The notes beneath the pieces are model-generated. The model searched no databases. It was not told the DNA's origin and worked only from the letters and a program-made list of their open reading frames with translations. From positions 1 through 64,000 of the forward strand of contig NZ_JALPRJ010000023.1 in assembly GCF_030464885.1 (NCBI RefSeq): a stretch of DNA of 64,000 nucleotides, written 5' to 3'. This DNA comes from Caballeronia sp. SEWSISQ10-4 2. GTDB lineage: Bacteria; Pseudomonadota; Gammaproteobacteria; Burkholderiales; Burkholderiaceae. Below, piece after piece: positions 18,242-25,539 of this stretch; position 1 is the stretch's first letter; each line of letters begins with the position of its first letter. The position numbers and the translations under genes are program-made.

Positions 18242-18563
18242 ACATGGGGAGACGTTTCACAATCGGGAATATTGTGGTCGGCAGGAAAAAAACCAGCACT
18301 GCACGCCGGGCGCCTGCGACGTGGACAACAGGAGACCACGATTTGGTCTGCGATGGCGGCCTTGGGTGGGGAGATTGGAGCTTCGCGCGCGGGCGCACGC
18401 ATTCCGGCTTTTCGGCAATCGGTAGAGCGAAATAGGGCGCGCGTTTGGGGGACGGGCTGGCCCGGAGCAAGGGTGGCTCGGAAGCAGACGTTCCGATTAT
18501 CCACCCAGGCGGGTCAGCGCCCGTTCGATGCGGCGCTGACATGATCCAGATTGAGCGTTCTTG
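18242..18563. other. Gap between the sigma and SDR genes
   Basis: About 320 bases, expected to contain the sigma operon promoter at its left end and the end of the SDR transcript at its right. Overlapping short frames on both strands look spurious. No autoregulatory ECF promoter could be fixed by eye. Confidence 0.4.
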
Positions 18564-19406
18564 CTAAGCGGCGTAGTGACCTTCGGTACCGACGGAAAGC
18601 TCCCGCCAGCGCTCGAGTTCGGCGTGCATGCCTGCGAGTTTCGCATCCGCTGCATTAACAGCCATCGATCCCGCGATAAAACGCATCGGCGGCTCGGCCT
18701 CGTTTGCCAGACGCACCAGCGCTTCGGCAAGCTTCGCGGGATCGCCCGGTTGCTGACCATTACGTTGCTCGAAATACGCCCGACGCTGATCGCGCCGGTC
18801 GTCGTAATCGGCCACGACGGAGTCGCCGAAACGGAGCGATTCGCCGGTGAGAAAGTCGGTACGAAAAGGACCGGGCTCGACGATCGTCACGAAGAGGCCA
18901 AACGGCGCGACTTCCTTGGACAAGGACTCCGAGAATCCTTCGAGCGCAAACTTGCTGGCGCTGTAGAGCGAGCACGATTCCACGCCTAGAATGCCGGCGA
19001 TTGACGAGATGTTGAAGATGCGTCCTTTGCGGGCAGCGCGAATGATGGGTAGCGCCGCCCAGGTCACGTTGAAAACACCGAACAGGTTGGTGGCGAACTG
19101 GGCCTGCGCGTCCTGGATCGTGTTCTCTTCGAAGAAACCCAGATGGCCGTAGCCCGCGTTGTTGACGAGCACATCGATCGATCCGAATCGCGACACGGCG
19201 GCCTGAACGGCGGCTTGTGCTTGCGCCGCGTCCGTGACGTCCAGCACAACGCCAAGCAGTTGATCGCTGTCCGCGCCCAGACCCTTGACGATATCTTCCC
19301 GCTTGCGCGCCGTGGCGACTACCCGGTCACCCGCCTGAAGGGCAGCCTTGGCGATAGTCGCGCCAAGGCCGCGACTGGCGCCCGTAATAAACCATGTTTT
19401 CTGCAT
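18564..19406 (-). CDS. Classical SDR oxidoreductase
   Basis: The 280-residue protein is a classical short-chain dehydrogenase: TWFITGASRGLGATIAKAAL (TGxxxGxG cofactor site), VLVNNAGYGHLG (NNAG), IFNISSIAGI with catalytic Ser, and YSASKFALEG carrying the YxxxK pair. The cofactor loop after the second strand (ATARKRE) contains basic residues, favouring NADP(H). Two adjacent ATGs lie at 19409 and 19406; the second has GGAG six bases away and is preferred. The substrate is unknown and the gene appears to stand alone. Confidence 0.92.
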   Translation of the reverse strand: MQKTWFITGASRGLGATIAKAALQAGDRVVATARKREDIVKGLGADSDQLLGVVLDVTDAAQAQAAVQAAVSRFGSIDVLVNNAGYGHLGFFEENTIQDAQAQFATNLFGVFNVTWAALPIIRAARKGRIFNISSIAGILGVESCSLYSASKFALEGFSESLSKEVAPFGLFVTIVEPGPFRTDFLTGESLRFGDSVVADYDDRRDQRRAYFEQRNGQQPGDPAKLAEALVRLANEAEPPMRFIAGSMAVNAADAKLAGMHAELERWRELSVGTEGHYAA

Positions 19407-19573
19407 CATTGGCTCCGCTGCTGAATGAGCCTCCATGGGACCATGGTGCGATGCCTGGACGATAGACCGATCCTCGCGCGTTCTTGCCTGAACGTGCAAA
19501 ACATGAGTCCATGTGCTTGAGGTTTGAGGCTTAAGGCCGTTGATGAGCTAAGGCCTGGTCTTGACAAGCTGGC

Positions 19574-19858
19574 TCATTCGTCGAGTTCGCTAGCGCGACC
19601 GATTAGCCGGGCGGGGTTAGCCAAGAAGTCTTCAATCGTTCCCTCGTCCTCGAACAGCATCTTGAGGACGCATGCTTCGTCATCGGTCAAACCGGCATCG
19701 GCCAATTCGCCGTCGCGACCGATAGTGTCGCAGTCTTCAAGGGTCAACTCTGCAATGACAGCAGAGGACAGCTTGACGGGCCACTTTTCACTGAACGCGA
19801 CGGTGACCACTTTCCGCGCTTCATCATAGGCTCTGATCTCGACGCTGATGTAGGACAT
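19574..19858 (-). CDS. Acidic protein of unknown function
   Basis: The 94-residue product (MSYISVEIRAYDEARKVVTV onward) is acidic, with a beta-rich N-terminal half and a helical C-terminus (EACVLKMLFEDEGTIEDFLA). GGAGAA lies eight bases before this ATG. Two upstream in-frame ATGs (19984, 19945) lack such a site. I recognise no family. Confidence 0.6.
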   Translation of the reverse strand: MSYISVEIRAYDEARKVVTVAFSEKWPVKLSSAVIAELTLEDCDTIGRDGELADAGLTDDEACVLKMLFEDEGTIEDFLANPARLIGRASELDE

Positions 19859-20138
19859 GGTGTCGATTTCTCCAGTGAACGTCCCCGGGATGGCTTGCGC
19901 TGCGCACCGCCATGCAGCGAAGTTTAGCAACACACTATTGCTCATGGGCAACGTCTTTCCAGGAATTTCTTGGTAGATCGCCAACTAATAAACGTGCTTT
20001 TGAAGTACTACTTTGAAGGCACGAGCACTCCTTAGGTTTTGTCTAAGGAACAAGCCCTGCTCTATGGAACGCTTGATGCATAGCAAAGTGGCTAGCCCTT
20101 TCATTCGACGGTTTTGCTTGCCCAACCGGAGCGCGCCC

Positions 20139-20585
20139 ATGTCAACTGAAACGTTCGAACTTGCCACTCGCTTTTCGCACATCCGGCCACAAGACACCCC
20201 TTATCAGGATCAGGGGTTGCGCGATTTTTTTCTTTATCGTGATTTAGGCATCGCAGACGCGACCGGAGGCAAAGTGGTCGCGCAACTCGTCAAGGCGAAC
20301 AATGCACCAGAGCAAGGCACAGGTTGGCACCGTCATGAGGCCGAATTCCACATTGTGATCATGCTCAAGGGGTGGGCGCGCTTCATGTACGGCGACAAGG
20401 AGACCCTGGTCGCGACGGGTGACTGCGTTCATCAGGCACCGGGGATCGTGCATTACCTCTTCGATTATTCCGAGGACATGGAGTATCTGGAGATAGTCGG
20501 TCCTGCCAACTTCACGACCATCGACGTAGAGGGTCCGTGCGAGGTTCCAGCATTCACGCCATGGAAGAGCCAGCAACCTGCGTGA
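20139..20585 (+). CDS. Cupin-domain protein
   Basis: The 148-residue protein is a single-domain cupin. Motif 1 is GWHRHEAEFHIVIMLKGWARF (H-x-H-x(n)-E metal ligands) and motif 2 is GDCVHQAPGIVHYLFDYSED with the third His. Such proteins bind a divalent metal and act as dioxygenases, isomerases or ligand sensors. GGAG eight bases before 20139 fixes the start; the open frame extends back to 20013 without support. It converges on phaZ, with a short 13-base tandem repeat in between. Confidence 0.87.
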   Translation: MSTETFELATRFSHIRPQDTPYQDQGLRDFFLYRDLGIADATGGKVVAQLVKANNAPEQGTGWHRHEAEFHIVIMLKGWARFMYGDKETLVATGDCVHQAPGIVHYLFDYSEDMEYLEIVGPANFTTIDVEGPCEVPAFTPWKSQQPA

Positions 20586-20596
20586 AACGCGGCCTA

Positions 20597-20622
20597 GGCA
20601 GTTAATTCAGGCAGTTAATTCA
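20597..20622. repeat. Tandem 13-base repeat
   Basis: GGCAGTTAATTCA occurs twice in direct tandem between the convergent cupin and phaZ genes, ending right at the phaZ stop codon. Small slippage duplication. Confidence 0.9.
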
Positions 20623-21954
20623 TCAAGACCCTTCGGGCTGCGCATTCATATCAACGCGCGGTGCGACGGGTCGCGTGAGCGGCGCCAACGACTGTAAAGG
20701 CTGCGCGCGGGCGTTGATGACCACCGGGTTTGGCTCGTTGTCGTGGATCATTGCGCGCACGCGTGGATAGATATGGCGTTCCCAGCGCTTGCCGTTGAAC
20801 ACGCCATAGTGTCCCACGCCCGTTTGCACGTGATGAGTCTTCATGTACGGGCGCAACTTGTTGCATAGCTCCTGCGCGGCGAGCGTCTGGCCTACCGCGC
20901 AGATATCGTCGCGCTCGCCTTCTACGGTTAAAAGCGCTGTGCGGCGGATCAGAGACGGATCGACCGTGCGCCCGCGCACTTCAAGTTCGTACAGCGGCAA
21001 CGCGTGCCGCTGAAAGACCGTGTCGATGGTCTCGAGATAAAACTCGGCGGTCAGATCCATCGTCGCAAAGTATTCTTCATAGAATATGCGGATCGCCTCG
21101 GCCTTCGCGGGGTCGCCCTTGGCACGCTGATAAGCCATGTCTTCGAACGCATCGAAATGACGCGACGGATTCATCGACATGAACGCCATCAGTTGCGTGT
21201 GGCCCGGATAAACGCGCCGGCCCGCGCCGGCAAAACCCCATGGTACGGCGCTGATCAGGTTCCGCTCGAACCATTCAATCGGCTTGCTTTTCGCCAACAC
21301 GTTCACGGAAGTCGGATTGATGCGCGTGTCGATAGGACCGGCCATCAGCGTCATGCTGGCCGGTTGCAGCGGATGATCGTCGGCGGCCATCAGCGCAACG
21401 GCCGCAAGGGCGGCGACGGTCGGCTGGCAGACAGCGAGCAAGTGAGTGTTAGGACCCAGCGCGACAATAAAATCGATGACGTGCTGCACATATTCGTCAA
21501 AGCCGAAGCGGCCCTGCATCAGGGAGACATCGCGAGGATTGATCCAATCGGTGATATAGACGTCGTGGTCGGGCAGCAGGGTGCGCACGGTGCCCCGCAG
21601 GAGCGTGGCGAAGTGGCCGGACATCGGCGCGATCACCAGCACGCGCGGTTGTTTGGGTGCGCCTTCTTTCGCAAAATGCAGCAGCGAGCAGAACGGCGTG
21701 GCAAGCGTGATGTCCTCGACCACGCGCACGCTTTTTCCATCCATTTCCACCGAGTCGATGGCGAACGGGCGCCGGCTATGCGTAAGCGCAGAAAGCGCCA
21801 GCAGGTCGCATGTGGCCCGCAGCGAGCGGCCCTGAGGCGTTTCGCCGATAAACGGCCATGCATCGAGCGCGTGATTGATAAGTGCCGCGCCATGGCGTAC
21901 CGGCAACGTGAGGTCAGCCATCGCCTGATAGCCGGAGTATGCGAATGGATTCAT
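20623..21954 (-). CDS. phaZ: Intracellular polyhydroxyalkanoate (PHB) depolymerase
   Basis: The 443-residue protein hydrolyses stored polyhydroxybutyrate granules. It belongs to the intracellular short-chain-length depolymerase family, which uses Cys as nucleophile in place of the lipase-box Ser. Here the site is LLAVCQPTVAALAA, with a likely catalytic Asp in GERDDICAVGQ and His in GVGHYGVFNGKRW. There is no signal peptide. The start at 21954 begins the family N-terminus (MNPFAYSGYQAM) after an AAAGG; 52 further upstream codons are open but unlike the family. Confidence 0.93.
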   Translation of the reverse strand: MNPFAYSGYQAMADLTLPVRHGAALINHALDAWPFIGETPQGRSLRATCDLLALSALTHSRRPFAIDSVEMDGKSVRVVEDITLATPFCSLLHFAKEGAPKQPRVLVIAPMSGHFATLLRGTVRTLLPDHDVYITDWINPRDVSLMQGRFGFDEYVQHVIDFIVALGPNTHLLAVCQPTVAALAAVALMAADDHPLQPASMTLMAGPIDTRINPTSVNVLAKSKPIEWFERNLISAVPWGFAGAGRRVYPGHTQLMAFMSMNPSRHFDAFEDMAYQRAKGDPAKAEAIRIFYEEYFATMDLTAEFYLETIDTVFQRHALPLYELEVRGRTVDPSLIRRTALLTVEGERDDICAVGQTLAAQELCNKLRPYMKTHHVQTGVGHYGVFNGKRWERHIYPRVRAMIHDNEPNPVVINARAQPLQSLAPLTRPVAPRVDMNAQPEGS

Positions 21955-22162
21955 CGCCTTTCGCTTGAGCGCGTATTGTCGAATGCTGCAAAATAACGCA
22001 ATACGTATGCCAACGTGGAGCGTCAGCATGAGTACCGCTGAAAGTGGCACATCCCTTGCAGCATTCCTGAACACGCACTGAAATTGCCGTCTTTTGGTGC
22101 GTCTCTGCACCCGCCGCGCACTTTGGCGCGTGTGCTTCGCGAGAACCGCCGAGGAGTCTCAC

Positions 22163-22816
22163 ATGACGAAAGCTACCCTCACCATCAGCAGCAAGAACTA
22201 TTCGTCGTGGTCGTTGCGAGGCTGGTTGCTCGCGAAGTTCAGCGGTTTGCCGTTCGACGAATTCGTGATGCCCATCGACGATGCCGGCGCGCGCGCCGAA
22301 CTGCTGCTGTTAACGCCGTCCATTCTAGTCCCCTGTCTGGTCCACGACGGCATCAAGGTATGGGACACGCTCGCGATTGCGGAGTATCTGAACGAGGTGC
22401 GCCCGAAAGCGGGGTTGATGCCCGCCGACAGGCGCATGCGTGCACATTGCCGTTCCATCTGCGGAGAAATGCATTCGGGCTTTGCTTCGCTACGCTCGGC
22501 GTTGCCGATGAATATAAAAGCGCACTTCCCGAATTTCACGATCTGGGCGCGTGCGCAGACGGATATCGAGCGAATTACGGCAATCTGGCTCGAATGCCTC
22601 AAGCAATATGACGGCCCCTATCTGTTCGGCGCGCTAAGCGCAGCCGATGCGATGTTCGCACCGGTCGTCACGCGTTTTGTCACATATGACGTCAAGCTCG
22701 AACCGGAGATCGTGGCGTATTCGCAGCGCATTCTTGCACTGCCGGAGATGCAGCAGTGGATAGCGGACGCGCAGCAGGAGGTCGAGGAGATCGACGAGCT
22801 TGACGCGGAGTTTTGA
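22163..22816 (+). CDS. Glutathione S-transferase
   Basis: The 217-residue protein has a thioredoxin-fold N-terminal domain with the glutathione-site Ser region SKNYSSWSLRGWLLAKF and a cis-Pro region ILVPCLVHDG. An all-helical C-terminal domain follows (YLFGALSAADAMFAPVVTRF). It conjugates or reduces electrophiles with glutathione in the cytoplasm. GAGGAG lies just before the ATG. It ends nine bases before the convergent cheY-like stop codon. Confidence 0.92.
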   Translation: MTKATLTISSKNYSSWSLRGWLLAKFSGLPFDEFVMPIDDAGARAELLLLTPSILVPCLVHDGIKVWDTLAIAEYLNEVRPKAGLMPADRRMRAHCRSICGEMHSGFASLRSALPMNIKAHFPNFTIWARAQTDIERITAIWLECLKQYDGPYLFGALSAADAMFAPVVTRFVTYDVKLEPEIVAYSQRILALPEMQQWIADAQQEVEEIDELDAEF

Positions 22817-22824
22817 AACTCGCG

Positions 22825-23190
22825 TCAGCTTGCCAGCTTCCTGAACGTTTCCAGCACGGCGTCGCCTTTGAACGGCTTGACGATCCACCCCTTGACGCCG
22901 GCGGCCTTGCCTCGCTCCTTCATGGCCGGGCTGCTTTCCGTGGTCAGCATGATGATGTTGACCGTGGTGTTCACGAGTTCGCCGCGAATTTTCTCGACCA
23001 TCGTCAAGCCGTCCATGTTGGGCATGTTGACGTCGCTGATCACGAGTTTGATCCCCGGGCTCGACTTCATCTTCACGAGGCCGTCTTTCCCATCGACAGC
23101 GGTCTCCACATCCAGCCCGTTCTTTCTCAAGAAACCGGCGACTTCGTCGCGTACCGTGCTCGAGTCATCGACTACAAGAATTTTCGACAT
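22825..23190 (-). CDS. CheY-like single-domain response regulator
   Basis: The 121-residue protein is a stand-alone receiver with the acidic pair DD at 8-9, phospho-acceptor Asp53 (KLVISDVNMPNMDG), the TT switch region (IMLTTES) and the conserved Lys in IVKPFKG. It resembles the non-flagellar CheY of accessory chemosensory systems. AAGGGA precedes the ATG. It is the last gene of a five-gene operon and the only one with an intact receiver, so it is the probable phosphoryl target of the kinase encoded at 25540-27906. Confidence 0.93.
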   Translation of the reverse strand: MSKILVVDDSSTVRDEVAGFLRKNGLDVETAVDGKDGLVKMKSSPGIKLVISDVNMPNMDGLTMVEKIRGELVNTTVNIIMLTTESSPAMKERGKAAGVKGWIVKPFKGDAVLETFRKLAS

Positions 23191-23208
23191 GATTTTTCCC
23201 TTAAAGAA

Positions 23209-24183
23209 TCAGAACAGATCCAGTTCGCCTGCTTCAACCACCGCGCCAATATCCTGCGTGACTTCACTGAAGTCCTCGGGTGACCAGCTCAGGTTGAAGA
23301 TGAAGCGTTGATGAAGTTTTACCGTGTGACCCGACTGCTCGTTGGTCAGGTGGTATACGAAACACAACTGCGGGTTCGCGGTGCCGAACGAAATGTACTT
23401 CTGCTTGTGGTTGACCAGCAGAGGCACTTGCACCTGATTGCGTGCGAGCGCGTCCGCGTCTCCAAGATAGCGGTTCTTGAACGAACCCCAGATCAGGTTG
23501 GTGATCTCGCCGAGCAGACTATTCAGGTCGCGGAAGTCCGCGCGAGCGTCACACATCTCGTGTCTGTCGAGGAGGTCGAGAATGGGTTGCTCTTCGGCCT
23601 GCATCATCATGTAACCGCGGCACCATGCGCTCTCCAGCGGAATCAGACTGAACACCTCGCCGAAGATGATGCGATCCCGCACGATGCAGGGCGTGTCCCA
23701 TGTGATGCTTACGTCCTTGAAGAGGCTGGTCAGTATCGACTCGGTGATTTCCAATATGCCGCGCACCAGCGCGTTCGGATACTCCAGGCTGAAGATATAT
23801 TCGTCGATGACCCGGCGCAACGGCGCCATGTCGCCGGCAAGGTACGCGGCGCACAAGACCCGGCGCATGCCTTCGGGCAGACCATCGAGCGTGGGACTCG
23901 ATTCGCGGCGAATGATGATCGGCAGTTCCGGACGCACGGTGCTGATCTTGATCGCTATCTCGGCGCTCTCTTCCAGGGAGCCGCCGTAGCTTTCGGAAAA
24001 GAGGATTGCACCCAGATCGATATTCGATCGCAGCACCGACAGCAAGCGGTTCTTGCGCACCTTCAGACCGACGAGATTGTGTTCGTCGCAGAAGCGCTTG
24101 ATCGCGTTTGCATGGGCCGGGCTATCGTCGAGGACCAGCACTTTGCTGACTGGCCTGTTCTCGTTCATATCGCTTGTCATCAT
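23209..24183 (-). CDS. Pseudo-receiver fused to CheX-like phosphatase domain
   Basis: The 324-residue protein has an N-terminal receiver-like fold (KVLVLDDSPAHANAIKRF) that keeps the acidic DD pair but reads GAILFSESYGG where the phospho-Asp should be, so it is probably not phosphorylated in the normal way. The C-terminal part (about 140-320) resembles CheX/CheC: LGEITNLIWGSFKNRY supplies an ExxN motif, the catalytic signature of CheY-P phosphatases. It ends in GELDLF, almost the same tail as the upstream gene product (GELELF). It lies between two other operon members with gaps of 15 and 18 bases. Confidence 0.82.
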   Translation of the reverse strand: MMTSDMNENRPVSKVLVLDDSPAHANAIKRFCDEHNLVGLKVRKNRLLSVLRSNIDLGAILFSESYGGSLEESAEIAIKISTVRPELPIIIRRESSPTLDGLPEGMRRVLCAAYLAGDMAPLRRVIDEYIFSLEYPNALVRGILEITESILTSLFKDVSITWDTPCIVRDRIIFGEVFSLIPLESAWCRGYMMMQAEEQPILDLLDRHEMCDARADFRDLNSLLGEITNLIWGSFKNRYLGDADALARNQVQVPLLVNHKQKYISFGTANPQLCFVYHLTNEQSGHTVKLHQRFIFNLSWSPEDFSEVTQDIGAVVEAGELDLF

Positions 24184-24198
24184 GATGTTTGCGCCACA

Positions 24199-24738
24199 TT
24201 AGAACAACTCGAGCTCGCCGCTGCTTTCTTCAACGGCCGTCATGTTGGCAACGAAGTCGATGGGTGCATGCGCGCACACGCAGACCGTTGCGGCAAGCTG
24301 GACCGACCCATTGATGGTGATTGCGTATGACGAGAGATAGTCCGGCTTCAACTGTTCAAGGTGAGACAGGCAGCGGGCACTGAGCACGTACGGCGTCGAC
24401 ATCCCCAGATCCGGAAAGTATCGGAGCAGATCCTGATTCACGGCTCCGCAACACAGATTGCAGATTTCCAGGAGCGCGTCCTGGAGAGACACTTCGCTGC
24501 CGTTCTTGACGAAATGATCGCGCGTGCTTGCGTCATCGTCGAAATGGAAAACCAGCAACAGCCTGAACAGGATGGACGATATGGTCAGGATGATGACGTT
24601 AGATTCGGGCCGCGCGCTGTCATAGCCTTGCGCCAGCGGGACGATGTCGCACGCATCGTCCGACTGCTGGGGCAGTCTCGATCGTGCCGCCCGGAGGAGG
24701 ATGCCTTCAATACTGGCTTGTGCGTTGCTGCTGATCAT
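24199..24738 (-). CDS. CheX/CheC-like protein
   Basis: The 179-residue soluble protein contains ALLEICNLCCGAVNQDLLRY followed by LGMSTPYVLS. This corresponds to the ExxN active-site helix and the downstream 'sxPxv' strand of CheX-type phosphatases. Overall similarity is weak, so the family assignment rests on this region, on a C-terminal GELELF shared with the next gene, and on operon context. It sits eight bases after the MCP-like gene and 15 before the pseudo-receiver/CheX gene. It may dephosphorylate or sequester the CheY-like protein. Confidence 0.68.
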   Translation of the reverse strand: MISSNAQASIEGILLRAARSRLPQQSDDACDIVPLAQGYDSARPESNVIILTISSILFRLLLVFHFDDDASTRDHFVKNGSEVSLQDALLEICNLCCGAVNQDLLRYFPDLGMSTPYVLSARCLSHLEQLKPDYLSSYAITINGSVQLAATVCVCAHAPIDFVANMTAVEESSGELELF

Positions 24739-24746
24739 TTCGGCGC

Positions 24747-25469
24747 CTAATGAAGCCTTGCTTGAAATTGATCGGCAAGCACCTCGACGCTGCTAAGCGA
24801 TGCGGTGATCATCTTCCCGCCCGCCTGGATGTCCTGGAACGTGGCCGTCGTTGTCAGGTCATTGCGGTGCAGGCTGTCCCGGTAGCTGCGCGACAGTTCT
24901 TCCGAGCGCGCGGCCAGCGCCCGCACTTCGCTTGCGACCACTGCAAATCCACGCCCGGCGGTTCCTGCCCGCGCAGCCTCGATCGACGCGTTGAGCGAGA
25001 CGATCACCACATGCTTGACGATGGACGACAGCTCGTGGTTCTTCGCATGCATGTCCTGGTTCTGCGTCATCAGCGAGATCATCTGTTCGTGCCACCGCTC
25101 GAAGGTCGCGGCCAGGCTCTTGAGCCGCGACGCTTCGCCGGCAATCCGCTTGGCCTGATCGAGCAACTGTTCCTTGTCCTCAAGGGCTGTTGCCAGCGCC
25201 GAACGATCTTCGCCGGCTATCTTCAACTGCCTGGCGAGATCTTCATGCAATTGGGCGAGCGAGGCTTCCAGCTCCCGATTCTTTTGCTCGCCTCCGTCGA
25301 TCAAGGCGCTCTGTTGCGCGCTGGTTTGCGATAGCGTTTTGATCCGGGCGTCAGATTCGAATCGCAGCCGGGCCATCGCTCTTGCGCTATACAACTTGTG
25401 CAAGGGCAGGGCCACGATAGCGGTCATCACACCGCCCGCCAGAGCCGCCAACAGATACTGTTCAATCAC
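24747..25469 (-). CDS. Ligand-domain-free methyl-accepting chemotaxis-like protein
   Basis: The 240-residue protein has one N-terminal membrane helix ([19 protein letters not shown]), a long coiled coil (about 30-125) and the MCP hairpin tip [20 protein letters not shown] followed by [13 protein letters not shown]. There is no periplasmic sensor domain, HAMP, or visible methylation helices, and it is less than half the usual MCP length. A GTG at 25469 is preferred because AAGGA lies six bases before it; a TTG two codons upstream is too close. It probably acts as an assembly or signal-input partner of the upstream membrane kinase. Confidence 0.85.
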   Translation of the reverse strand: MIEQYLLAALAGGVMTAIVALPLHKLYSARAMARLRFESDARIKTLSQTSAQQSALIDGGEQKNRELEASLAQLHEDLARQLKIAGEDRSALATALEDKEQLLDQAKRIAGEASRLKSLAATFERWHEQMISLMTQNQDMHAKNHELSSIVKHVVIVSLNASIEAARAGTAGRGFAVVASEVRALAARSEELSRSYRDSLHRNDLTTTATFQDIQAGGKMITASLSSVEVLADQFQARLH

Positions 25470-25539
25470 AATCAATCCTTCCGTGTTTCAATCGATGCGC
25501 CCAGGGGTTGAGCGCCACTTCTCGTATCCAGCATTCGCG

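Noticed and set aside
21004..21996. Rightward 330-codon frame
   Set aside because: Antisense to phaZ, which is a clear family member.
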